Assembly (NCBI GenBank): GCA_032622095.1
Contig: CP136069.1
Coordinates: forward strand, 89,454,618-89,518,617
Length of the DNA: 64,000 bases
Direction: 5' to 3'
From: Siphonodentalium dalli
Taxonomy: Eukaryota > Mollusca > Scaphopoda > Gadilida > Siphonodentaliidae
A program made the position numbers and the translations under genes. Within the stretch, counting starts at the first letter, position 1; the number at the start of each line of letters is the position of its first letter. This document shows, piece by piece, positions 44,101 to 50,233 of the stretch. The notes under the pieces were generated by a model. That model made no database searches. It had not been told where the DNA came from and saw nothing but the letters and a program-made list of their open reading frames with translations.

Positions 44101-46068
44101 ATAATTTGGCACTTTAAACAGGGCTTAAATATGACGAGAAACAGAATCATGATTCTCAGTTTGATTCTCGTAAAAGCAGCTGATTCGCTGTAGAGATGCT
44201 GTAATTTGATTCTCCCAAATTTTTATGGATTTTAAGGCCTGTTAAAGATTATGGGGGAGTTTATAAAATGAATGTTACTTACCTATATTACCCAATTGCT
44301 CTATAGAATTAGCAACACTCAAGCAGTCTTCTGCATTGATGAATTCTAACTGCAGCATATTGAAGTCTTTACATTTCAGAGTCAATGTACCACCAGACCC
44401 AGCTAACTTTTTCTCTATGCTGTCTACAGCAGCATGAATCAGCTATGGAAAAGAGTGTATTAGGTTTAGACACATGAGCAGCTTTACAAAGTTTTAACAA
44501 GGGTTGCACATTGAAGGTTGCACACGACGTTCATCATTTTTTTTATTTGCCTAAAAGAGTGACTATCAGAAAAGAATTAAAAACTTATTGTCATTTGTTC
44601 AATTTATTGTTTTAATAAACTGCTAAAAATATATAAAGGACCATAACTCAGGTAAAGGTAATATGACAAACCTGGTTATCAAACTCGTTTGAGATATTAT
44701 TGTGTCCTAGAAGTGATCCTGAATATGCCTGCAAATTTTTAACACAGTACTCCAAAAAATGTCGCCTGCAGGGTGTGCTGTTGGATCAAAATATGAAATC
44801 AAAGATGGCCACTAACGGCCATGTTTTCAAACTATTCGGAAAACTTTGATGGCTCCGCTCCCATCTAATGGTCACCCAGAAGATCCATATCAAGTTTGGT
44901 GGTGATTGGATGAGGGATGTGGTTTATATGGTGTGCCAAAGAGTAAATTCCAAGATGGCCATGTTTTTTTGATGGCTCCCATCTAGTAGTCACTCAAAAG
45001 ATCCATATGAAGTTTGCTGATGTTCAGTCATGGGGTGTGGTCTGTAGGTTGTGTCATAGGCAGGCCTTAAAGGCACGGATGGCCTTTGCAGTAGGTATTG
45101 CTGTTAAAATAGTCACACCCGTTAATACTGCCATAAGCAGAAAGAATATTAAAATATAGACAAAATTTGCTCTAATACCAATCATAAATATTGTGTAAAT
45201 AGTATGTTATTGTAAAGTTTGTACACTGTGTTTTGTAAACAAAAGCCAGCTTCTGTAACAATTTTGGCATTTGTTTTTTGTATAATAACAAAGCGTACGA
45301 ATGTGATAATAACATACTATTTACACAATATTGGTATAAGACAAAATTCTGTCTATCTTTTAATGTTCTGTTTGTTTATGGTGGTTTTAATGCATGTGAC
45401 TATTTTAACAGCAATACCCACTACAAAGGCCACCTGTGCCTTTAAAATCCATAAATGTTTGTGAGAATCAAAATGTAGCATTTCCACAGAAAATCAGCTG
45501 CTTTTACGAGAATCAAACTGAGATACATGATTCTGATTCTCATCAGATTTTAAGCCCTGAAAGGATTTAGTCATGCAAAGAATAAAATACAAGATGGCTG
45601 CTAGTGCAATTTTTTTCATCAAAGTTTTTCAAATTTTATAGTTCTCAATATCTAGAGGTCATCCCAAACATACGGTACCTGTAAATTTTCAAAACAATTC
45701 TCCAATAAATGCAGCCTGCAGGGTGTGCAGATGGATTCAAATTTGAATTTGATGGCTACCATCTAGAGGTCACCCCGGAGATCCAAAAGAAGTTTGGGGA
45801 TGGATGAGAGATGTGACCACTAGGGTTCACTAAAGGAAATTGTTGATGGATAGATGCACAGATGGATGCCAACCAATGGCAACAGCTCAAATCTTTTGAG
45901 TGGGAGTATAATAATACTAACCCAGAGCTCTTCCTTTTTGCCTGTTCTTGATGAGAAGATGATATGATGACCAGTAATACATAGAGTTCCATCTACTGGA
46001 CTGTTAAAGCACCTTCGCAATATAACATTGTCCACCATCGGTGTCTTGATGAATTCAGCAAACTCCAT
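20066..46068 (-). CDS. MTMR9: Myotubularin-related protein 9 (catalytically dead lipid phosphatase), 13 coding exons
   Basis: Joining 46068-45922, 44442-44283, 42524-42373, 40681-40553, 39707-39548, 38308-38204, 36865-36743, 35659-35557, 34291-34153, 32669-32585, 26830-26761, 26066-25967 and 20197-20066 gives 1605 nt, 534 codons, with GT/AG at every intron and matching phases. The protein aligns along its length with vertebrate MTMR9 (about 549 aa): PH-GRAM domain at residues ~1-110, then the myotubularin phosphatase-like fold to ~490 and a short C-terminal helix. At residues 332-340 the motif reads HGSQGTDTT where active myotubularins have HCxxGxxRT, so the catalytic Cys is Gly333 and the Arg is Thr339. 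Known family role: MTMR9 binds active MTMR6/7/8 and raises their activity on PI3P and PI(3,5)P2. That role is inferred here by orthology. The last codons overlap a possible donor (see exon 13). Confidence 0.95.
20650..23063 (-). mobile_element. 5'-truncated non-LTR retrotransposon (LINE) in MTMR9 intron 12
   Basis: Same strand as MTMR9. In order: a linker (KSFWCKLDSM near 22980, then EHFKFQN), reverse transcriptase blocks (PVYKGSGDTNEPGSYRGIKL, QMGFRKGHSTVDN, FIDFRKAFDTVWR, GLFQGETMSPLLFSLFVNDL), the catalytic box and a C-terminal Cys/His motif (CVLCENSPCDEYH). No endonuclease domain is present, consistent with 5' truncation. The blocks resemble the jockey/CR1-type LINEs common in marine invertebrates; the clade is not certain. 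The 3' tail has AATAAA-like motifs near 20680. Confidence 0.9.
20819..23050 (-). pseudogene. Broken LINE ORF2 (reverse transcriptase)
   Basis: The frame is disrupted by a shift near 22768 (between SEEE and HNAITKLKNGKAGGAD), a second shift near 21920 (an extra C after the WKLEVNT block) and an in-frame TAA at 21304-21302. The catalytic box reads LLYANDTVIL: the first Asp of the usual YADD is Asn, which would abolish polymerase activity. The element is therefore dead by several independent lesions. Confidence 0.88.
23435..23870 (-). pseudogene. Degenerate coding fragment of unknown origin
   Basis: From ATG at 23870 a frame reads MATSVGQHVVVAIYLD, hits a TAA, then continues CVHCGSKKEIRSIDNEAK through a plausible acidic/hydrophobic stretch to 23607. 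Another frame resumes at 23650 (AFNINHIEFVCGDREIVEKQ) to 23435. The composition is protein-like and the two pieces look like one ~140-aa coding region broken by a stop and a frameshift. It sits upstream of the LINE on the same strand, so it may be a LINE ORF1 remnant or a captured host fragment. No family was recognised. Confidence 0.4.
23950..24930. other. Intron 12 DNA with a pyrimidine-rich tract
   Basis: 24270-24480 is a (CT)n-rich low-complexity tract. A plus-strand open frame across it (24226-24810) is a product of this composition, not a gene. Confidence 0.6.
24937..25322. mobile_element. Dispersed retroelement tail with tetranucleotide repeats
   Basis: Starts ACTAGCTGATGTGCCTGACT, contains CAGATCGGTTGAGCAGTTTT, then (ACAT)n and (ACAG)n at about 25259-25291, and ends AAATATATAATAGGTAATAT. 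This beginning and end are typical of short RTE-like retroelement copies in invertebrates. Non-coding. Confidence 0.5.
25967..26066 (-). CDS. MTMR9: MTMR9 coding exon 12
   Basis: Acceptor TTCTTTAAG; donor GTAAGT. Completes a split Trp codon and encodes residues 458-491, including NPLYDPNPAIIWPSVAPQSF, very similar to the NPLF..NNLVIWPSVAPQSL block of vertebrate MTMR9. Ends in phase 0. Confidence 0.92.
26164..26231. repeat. 27-bp-arm hairpin in MTMR9 intron 12, 98 bp beyond the exon 12 acceptor side
   Basis: GTGAAAAGTCATATTGGA (ending 26190) is inverted at 26205-26231 with one mismatch over 27 bp. AAGTCATATT recurs at 26364 and 26385 nearby. It lies in intron 11, just upstream of the exon 12 acceptor in transcript sense. 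Confidence 0.75.
26761..26830 (-). CDS. MTMR9: MTMR9 coding exon 11
   Basis: Acceptor ATTTTTCAG; donor GTTAGT. Encodes residues 435-458 (GTFLCNNERERKEFGL, then KTVSLW). The small exon is supported by phase agreement on both sides (1 in, 2 out) and by conservation of GTFLxNNExER. Confidence 0.9.
27898..28008 (+). pseudogene. Possible transposase N-terminus remnant
   Basis: A 36-codon frame beginning MYSVATPSKKRKILTLDH, inside the Tigger-like element. A KKRK-plus-LTL start resembles the basic beginning of Tigger/CENP-B-type transposases, and the frame stops soon after. The assignment rests on a short motif plus its position within matching terminal repeats. Confidence 0.35.
28450..30495. mobile_element. 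'Pearl'-like element: 12 tandem units of 164/156 bp with inverted ends
   Basis: TAGCTCAACTT at 28450 is inverted at the right end (AAGTTGAGCTA, ~30483-30493). Between them, units start at CCGAATGACCCC near 28521, 28685, 28848, 29012, 29168, 29332, 29496, 29660, 29816, 29980, 30145 and 30300. An (ACAC)/(GGACGAC) stretch and a hairpin close the right end. Tandem cores with a short simple repeat and terminal hairpin are known from bivalve pearl/Helentron-like non-autonomous elements; membership is inferred. Confidence 0.8.
30690..30900. repeat. Solo relative of the 164-bp unit
   Basis: Contains CCAAGATGGTTGCC and CAGCCATGTTTTTGATCG, the core of the array units, but has diverged. Lies just outside the Tigger-like element. 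Confidence 0.6.
30901..32180. other. Intron 10 DNA, no exon recognised
   Basis: AT-rich with one more GC-rich patch (31500-31680), where a proline-rich frame is open without an ATG. No splice-supported exon and no homology recognised. Confidence 0.4.
32200..32576. repeat. Short pearl-like element, two diverged units
   Basis: AAAGATGGTTGCTGGTGGCC (32233) and AAAGATGGCCACTGGCAGCC (32378) are two units of the same family as 28450-30495. The right end reads CAAGTTGAGCTAATAA, matching the terminal motif of that element. Ends beside MTMR9 exon 10. Confidence 0.65.
32585..32669 (-). CDS. MTMR9: MTMR9 coding exon 10
   Basis: Acceptor GTTTTCAG; donor GTAATA. Encodes residues 407-435, IWKQFPCSFEFDERFLVMLL, matching the QFPCSFEFNE block of the family. 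Ends in phase 1. Confidence 0.92.
32734..32981. repeat. TTAA MITE, family B, copy 3 (best preserved)
   Basis: TTAACCCTTCCATGACTGGA at the left and its inverted form TCCAGTCATGAAAAGGTTAA at the right, with TTAA at both borders (32734-32737 and 32978-32981). This copy defines the family: 248 bp, piggyBac-type TTAA target preference. Non-coding. Confidence 0.85.
34153..34291 (-). CDS. MTMR9: MTMR9 coding exon 9
   Basis: Acceptor TTTCTTCAG; donor GTGAGA. Encodes residues 360-406: FEALIEREWLQAGHPFGDRC and KKEAPVFLLFLDCVYQ, close to vertebrate MTMR9. Ends in phase 0. Confidence 0.94.
34557..34760. repeat. Dispersed repeat shared with 48881-48995
   Basis: CTTTAGTTATCAGAATCAAT, then CTAACCACTATCAACT and ACATTTTGTTCAACGAAAT, occur here and, slightly changed, at 48881-48995 in the same orientation. 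The left part carries the AAAGGTACACAATCTGATT motif also seen inverted near 953 and 2059. Superfamily unknown. Confidence 0.6.
35313..35397. repeat. TTAA MITE, family B, partial copy 4
   Basis: Only one end is left: GGAGACTCGCATATATAAGA, GCATTGGCACAGGG and AGCTCCAGTCATGAAATGGT. Confidence 0.6.
35557..35659 (-). CDS. MTMR9: MTMR9 coding exon 8 (inactive P-loop)
   Basis: Acceptor TATATAG; donor GTAACT. Encodes residues 326-360 and carries the degenerate P-loop HGSQGTDTT at residues 332-340. Gly333 stands where active myotubularins have the nucleophilic Cys, and Thr339 stands at the phosphate-binding Arg. Ends in phase 2. Confidence 0.93.
35922..36040 (+). mobile_element. tRNA-derived SINE head
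   Basis: GGCCATGTGGTTTTGACGTC resembles a tRNA A-box region and GGGTTTCGAATCCCACT is a strong B box; a CGGACTTTAAATC anticodon-loop-like part lies between. The layout resembles a tRNA-Leu-type sequence with a long variable arm, followed by a T run. Inside MTMR9 intron 7. Confidence 0.6.
36273..36391. repeat. Foldback element, family C, short copy
   Basis: TGTCTGTCATTTGCAGAATG is inverted at the right with only a short loop (GCTAGCCCGCTC). It is a single hairpin of about 119 bp, compared with 400 bp for full family C copies. Confidence 0.8.
36405..36487 (-). mobile_element. Inverted second SINE copy
   Basis: Reads on the minus strand GGGGTCGCTTCCATGGCTTC ... GCTCGCCATCATGGCCGGGG, matching 35935-36010 in opposite orientation. 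Together the two copies flank the family C hairpin. Confidence 0.6.
36743..36865 (-). CDS. MTMR9: MTMR9 coding exon 7
   Basis: Acceptor TTTTGTAG; donor GTAAGT. Encodes residues 285-326, including WLSRLESSNWMTHIKDII just upstream of the active-site loop. Ends in phase 1. Confidence 0.92.
36928..37111. repeat. Foldback MITE, family A, copy 2
   Basis: GTAATGCCCTAAATAATC at the left and GATTATTTAGGGCATTA at the right. The arms are more diverged than in copy 1. Confidence 0.8.
37133..38105. repeat. Tandem array of ~165-bp units with terminal hairpin (family 2), copy 1
   Basis: AACAAG(G)GCTGTAA-type phrases recur near 37463, 37628 and 37800, each with GTGGGTATCCTTT and CACAAAATTCACAAATTT. Ends in (GGAC)n at about 38017 and a hairpin ATGCCAAAAACCTCC..GGGGGTATTGGGCAT (38064-38096). 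Same architecture as the 28450 element but a different sequence; in MTMR9 intron 6. Confidence 0.75.
38204..38308 (-). CDS. MTMR9: MTMR9 coding exon 6
   Basis: Acceptor ATTTACAG; donor GTAATA. Encodes residues 250-285, GGGFETEVYYSQWKRIHQSI and following, matching the GGGFE motif of the family. Ends in phase 1. Confidence 0.93.
39548..39707 (-). CDS. MTMR9: MTMR9 coding exon 5
   Basis: Acceptor TTTTTTCAG; donor GTATGT. Encodes residues 197-250 with SSQPMTGQNGRRCKEDERLI and GYIVDTRS, both highly conserved with MTMR9 of other animals. Ends in phase 1. Confidence 0.94.
40219..40525. repeat. Foldback MITE, family A, compound copy
   Basis: One complete palindrome followed by part of a second (CCTAAATAATCCACTCCTTA at about 40393), ending GAGGAGTTGATTATTTATGG. 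A rearranged or doubly inserted copy, ending just before MTMR9 exon 4. Confidence 0.75.
40553..40681 (-). CDS. MTMR9: MTMR9 coding exon 4
   Basis: Acceptor TTATTCAG; donor GTAAGG. Encodes residues 154-196: VCPSYPHVVVVPKSIDD followed by GRFPVLSYYHK, a signature block of all myotubularins. Exactly 43 codons, phase 0 on both sides. Confidence 0.94.
41107..41742. repeat. Tandem array family 2, copy 2
   Basis: Starts with ACACTCAGTTTAGATATCGG and TATTTGTATGGATGGA, as at 37190-37235. Contains diverged ~165-bp units and ends with the hairpin ATGCCTGAACCTCCTAAGG..GGGGGCAT (41699-41733). In MTMR9 intron 3. Confidence 0.75.
42373..42524 (-). CDS. MTMR9: MTMR9 coding exon 3
   Basis: Acceptor TTTTTTCAG; donor GTGAGT at 42372-42367. 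Encodes residues 103-153, including YPFFFRPQFEVMEDGW and EWRLSYVNKDYT, the conserved linker and start of the phosphatase-like domain. Ends in phase 0. Confidence 0.93.
42790..43804. mobile_element. Tandem-core element (family 3), ~161-bp units, inverted ends
   Basis: GTCGAGTTTTT at 42790 is inverted at the right end, where it forms the perfect palindrome AGTCGAGTTTTT-g-AAAAACTCGACT (43781-43805). The core repeats AAAAATAGACAAACTAAGAC at about 42960, 43120, 43282 and 43443. (CCGC)n-like CCCGCCCGCC precedes the hairpin. Third sequence family with the same architecture; in MTMR9 intron 2. Confidence 0.8.
44283..44442 (-). CDS. MTMR9: MTMR9 coding exon 2
   Basis: Acceptor CCATAG precedes LIHAAVDSIEKK; donor GTAAGT at 44282-44277. 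Encodes residues 50-103, the rest of the PH-GRAM domain including the conserved KCKDF strand. Ends in phase 1. Confidence 0.93.
44640..45060. repeat. Diverged pearl-like units
   Basis: AAAGATGGCCACTAACGGCC at 44802 and CCAAGATGGCCATGTTTTTT at about 44951, with ATCCATATGAAGTTTG phrases, match the solo units at 30690 and 32200. Confidence 0.65.
45067..45445. repeat. TTAA MITE, family D, long arms
   Basis: TTAAAGGCACGGATGGCCTT at the left and, inverted, TTAAAGGCACAGGTGGCCTT at the right. The pairing extends through GGTATTGCTGTTAAAATAGT and resumes in the middle (AAATAGTATGTTATT). 379 bp, TTAA at both borders. Confidence 0.85.
45560..45905. repeat. Diverged pearl-like units with end hairpin
   Basis: ACAAGATGGCTGCTAGTGC near 45590, ATCCAAAAGAAGTTTGGGGA near 45781 and an end motif AGCTCAAATCTTTTGAGT at 45884-45901. 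Ends next to MTMR9 exon 1. Confidence 0.6.
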
Positions 46069-46111
46069 TTTAATGGGTCCGCTATGGTCTTCGAGGTTGT
46101 TAATCAAAATG
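45922..46111 (-). CDS. MTMR9: MTMR9 coding exon 1 (with 43 nt of 5' UTR)
   Basis: The start ATG is at 46068-46066 and opens MEFAEFIKTPMVDN, the conserved MTMR9 N-terminus, so this start is preferred over in-frame codons further upstream. A T-rich tract ending in CAG at 46114-46112 is a good acceptor, which means at least one noncoding 5' exon lies upstream. The exon ends ...KKEELW at donor GTTAGT (45921-45916), phase 0. It encodes residues 1-49, the start of the PH-GRAM domain. Confidence 0.93.
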
Positions 46112-47300
46112 CTGAAAAAAAAAGATGGTAGACTTTTTTCTTCAATTTTAAAGGGGATGTGATTAATACATTGCTTATATGCCCTAATCATCCCTCCAGA
46201 TTAATAATAAACCACTCCGATGTCTAATTTCATCATAACTGAATGGAAGAATCCATTTAGTATCAAATAGGCTAGTTGACTAGAGAGCAGGTTATGCACC
46301 ATTTAAAATTCTTATTTTTGAGAATAGCCTTGACTTTTATCTACTCGTATTCCAAAGGTACTATATTTAGAAGTTCGCTGAAATTGTTGACTGATTTACT
46401 AACTACTATTAGATATTTGCAGTTTTTTGATGGACTGAGATATCCCTTGGCGCCAGTTAGCAGCCATAGGGGTAGGACTACCATCCCCCCAATTATATTA
46501 TTAAACATTTTGATCAATAACACATGTGTTTATTCATTTATCATGTATTTATTTTATGGCAATATATGGACTGGAGTAAAGAATGACACAATGTTTTAAA
46601 AGCCTGAGGTGGTTGCTTTTCAAAACAAGACACTAGGTAGTGGAAGGGCTTCATTATCACAACACACTTATGTGTTACCTATACACTTTTGCAACTTGGA
46701 TTGAAACACAAATTTTTTGTTTCGCAAATTCTGTTAAAAACAAATTGTACTCAAGAGTTTTTTTTCTCCAAAATTCAGTTGAATCAGGCTAATGATTCAA
46801 ATGGGGAGGACCTGATACTGAGTCATTGATTAATTGCAGCATCGTATAACTATGTTTATAAGAAAATTAACTCTGCATTCTGTGCAGTAGTATCCCTCCA
46901 ATACTGGTACTAGCTGATCAGGGAATAATTACAAAACTAAATCCCCACTACACATACAAAATCAGAGTAAATAAACCTTGAAGCAAAATGAGCACAACTT
47001 CCCACAAGACAGTTTGGTAACGCAGTAAATGACATCGAATTATGGGCACTTTCTATTCCAGAAAATGAATATCACGGACCAAATCACATTCTGTGGCATT
47101 ACTGGAATGTCATATTGAAAGCATAATGATTAACAGTTAATATAATATACTTTATTACAAGTATTATTTCATAACCCTACACAAACTCTTTGTAAATATA
47201 ACATACAAATTATGTCCCCTACTTATGTGAACTATGTTAACACTAGGGGGGGGGGCAGCTAATGTATGGGAGGCAGTTTTCACATTTATTAATAATTAGA
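46112..47300. other. Upstream of MTMR9 coding exon 1; no exon recognised
   Basis: Because 46112-46114 is an acceptor, this is intron. The noncoding first exon and promoter could not be located by eye in the remaining 18 kb. Confidence 0.5.
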
Positions 47301-47304
47301 CTTA

Positions 47305-47850
47305 GGTGCAATTGAATTACACTTAAAATTTCCATGACAGGAGCTTCCTGAAATATTACTATGATAAACTCGCATCACAGGATCTTCAATGCTGCATCAG
47401 CGCAGCTCCCATCCTGAATGGGTTAAGCGTAATTCAATTGCGCTTTTAAAGTGCAATTACTTACATCTCTACCCAATTGCCCTTAAACGCAATTCAATTG
47501 CATTTTAGCACTCTTGAATTGCACTTAAGCATAATATACAATACAAATTTTCACCCCACGAAGATCAAATTAGGTTCATATTAATCAGGTTTGGCCAGAT
47601 AGTAATCCTGCAGACTATTCTATCAGAATTAAGGTAGTTTTGTTTATGGTAATCAATAATTGTGCTTAAGCGCATTACAGAGTTTTGACAATTACAGAGA
47701 AATCACAATTGTAAAATTACAGAGTTTAAAAAAAATTTGCACTTAAGCTCAATTGCTGCTCACATAGTGTTAAATGAATAATTATGAATTGTGCTTAAAC
47801 GTAATTTAATTACATTAGTGTACAACTAATTGCACAATTAATTGCGCGGA
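47305..47850. repeat. Cluster of CACTTAAG/CAATTNAATTGC motifs with MITE B remnant
   Basis: TGCACTTAAG, GTGCTTAAGCG, CGCAATTCAATTGC and close variants occur about ten times. A family B remnant (47326-47426: CATGACAGGAGCTTCCTGAA ... CATCCTGAATGGGTTAA) lies inside. Confidence 0.55.
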
Positions 47851-48035
47851 AGTGCCTAACTATATTCAGTCTATCTGGGTTCGAGCCAGCAGCATAATAG
47901 GCGAGATCGCTCACGGGCAGGTAGTCCTGTTCCTGATTTCATCTATTGTAGGCCTATATTATCTGATTATTATTGTACATGTAGCTGAAATTTCACATTT
48001 TCCAGACCTGTACTAGTAGCCTACTAGGCCTACTA

Positions 48036-48715
48036 CTAAGGCCATAAGGACAAAGGCTGTACATCGATATGTATCTGTATCTGTAATATTCCGGCGCAGG
48101 AGCCTCTCGGCTGTTGTCGCGTCGTTGCTACTACTCTGATGTTTCTCCTGATATAGTCCCTGAGCATGCGTATTCTTCTATGCTGTTCCAGTCGCTGATC
48201 GTTCTCACAAAGAATGAATGTTTGTATGTATTGATCCGTGTTAGCTCTTATTGGTTCGAACGATTGTGAGTTAATACACTCTTGGCTCGAAATTATGTTG
48301 TCACTTGTATGGTCTGGAAACGTTTTTGCTCGTATTTTTCGTCCTTTCTTATCCTTCAGTAAATCATGTGTGTGTATAGCTGGGAGTTTCCCCTCAACCA
48401 CCTTGCTGAAGAGTTCTATTCTCTTGATCTTTCTATGGGTCTCCAGTGAGTCCAACCTTAGGCCATCTATCATGCCGGTTACTGCGCCTTTTTCCCTGTC
48501 TCTATAGTTGTTGGTAATGAATCTAGCTGCTCTTCTCTGTACATTCTCTATCTCTCCTACTGCGACAGGGTCCCATATTCAGCTCCATATTCTAGTGATG
48601 TTCTTACCATAGCTCTATATCTGGTTTCTCTGGATTTATTGTCCACTCTCGCAAGTTTCTGTGTAGGAAACCTAAGGTGCTATTGGCTCTTCCAGTGATC
48701 TTCGATAAATGCGTT
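48036..48715 (-). pseudogene. LINE 2, C-terminal part of reverse transcriptase ORF
   Basis: Minus strand. KWTTHLSKITGRANSTLGFL (from ~48725), then broken pieces RAMVRTSLEYG and QRRAARFITNNYRDREKG, then GLRLDSLETHRKIKRIELF to 48036. This is the usual C-terminal end of CR1/Rex-type LINE proteins. Frameshifts occur near 48620 and 48565. It continues the frame found at 52935-53395, from which it is separated by an inserted element. Confidence 0.8.
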
Positions 48716-49277
48716 GTCCACTTGGATCCGGGCCAGCTCGTCCCAGGGCCAACTCGTTCCAGACAGTTTTTGGGGCGAGCTGGCCCAGCTTTTAAGGCCG
48801 TGTTGGCCCGGGAATTAAATTTGTGTAAAGTTAATATATATTTATCCATTAATTTCTTAAGTTCAGATGATGATATATTTCAGCTTTAGTTATCAGAATC
48901 GATTAATTGCAACAAAATAATACTAACCACTGTCAACTATGGTATCAAATTTCCCAAAACGTGTTATTTGTTAACATTTTGTTCAACGAAATATGGCCCT
49001 ATTATCACTTGAGTATTCACGAAATTTGGATAATGCATCTTTAAGGTTTCTCTTATTCTCTGAGTTTATCTCAATATCTCTGGGTTAATTTTGGGAAAAA
49101 CTTAGAAGCCATTATTGTCCCCATTCCTATCAAAACAATATCCGCAGGTTGTTTGCACAGTAACCAGTCGGCTAATCACACCTCACACTTCAGTATATAG
49201 TGGGACCAGTGAGATAGCTTCCCGGGGCTTCAGAATGTGTGATAGATAATCACTTTCAGATGCCGACCACATACGGT

Positions 49278-49857
49278 CAGGGTCTGCGCTGGCCCGAAAT
49301 TTACTTTTGCCAAATATTTTGCCAAATGAAAATAACTTTTGCCAAATGCTGTTAGAAGTTGCATAATGCTATCAGTTTCTACATTGTTTCTTTTATTTTG
49401 ACTATTTCGACAATCACTGTTTGAGCGACCTTTGATAGGAAAGCAGTTATTATTAATATTTCTTGCCTCTATACTTGGGTTTATCATAGAACAATAAACT
49501 AACAATATAACAATGAAATTGTAGAAGGCTTTATTTGTCTGAAAGGCACATCGAAACAAAGAGGATTAGCCATGTAAATACCACCAGACATACTATAGCA
49601 ATCCCTCCACCCGCCGATACTAATGATATCCGGTTAATTGCATCTTGATAGAGGTGTTAACTTTTCATAACCTTATAAATCACCACTAATACCATTAATA
49701 ATGAAAGAGTTTCCTGAAATGAGTGGTATTAAGTGACAAATATTAATAAACATTCTTGATGAATCAAAAGTGACTTGCCAAAAGTTTTGCCAAATGAAAA
49801 TATTTATTGCCAAATGTGAATTATTTTTGCCATTGGCAAGTGGCAGCGTGAACCCTG
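49278..49857. repeat. hAT-like MITE within the 4.2-kb element
   Basis: CAGGGTCTGCGCTGGCCCG at the left; inverted right end CAGGGTTCACGCTGCCACTT. Both sides carry repeated TTTTGCCAAATG motifs. CAGGGTT...GCTGG ends are common in hAT MITEs. A clear 8-bp duplication is not preserved (CATACGGT against CATACTAG). Confidence 0.6.
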
Positions 49858-50233
49858 CATACTAGTACGGTATAGAATCAGTACAATGATTATCTGACAT
49901 TATATCATCATATCGTGCTCCGGTCGCTCGACGGGAAGATCAGAAGAACAAGAACGGATAGCGGCTATGTCCCAGAAAGAAACAACAACAGCAGCAAAAA
50001 AACAAAAACAAGACAAAGAATACAAAATAAAGAAGTAAAAAAACAATATTATGTCCAGAACATTTTCATCAATTTCATGTAAATGTCACACCATTTCATG
50101 ATACCGGTACTCATCAAAATTTTCCAAGTGTGTTGAAGGGGAGGGGTGCCACCCTTCAAAATCTTCCGCCAAATAAATTATCATAACCCAACTATGGCTT
50201 AGAGAGAGAAAGCAAGCAAAAATAAAAACAACT

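Noticed and set aside
47878-47930. GGTTCGAGCC, a possible tRNA B box
   Set aside because: No matching A box or cloverleaf arms are found upstream, so it is a chance match.
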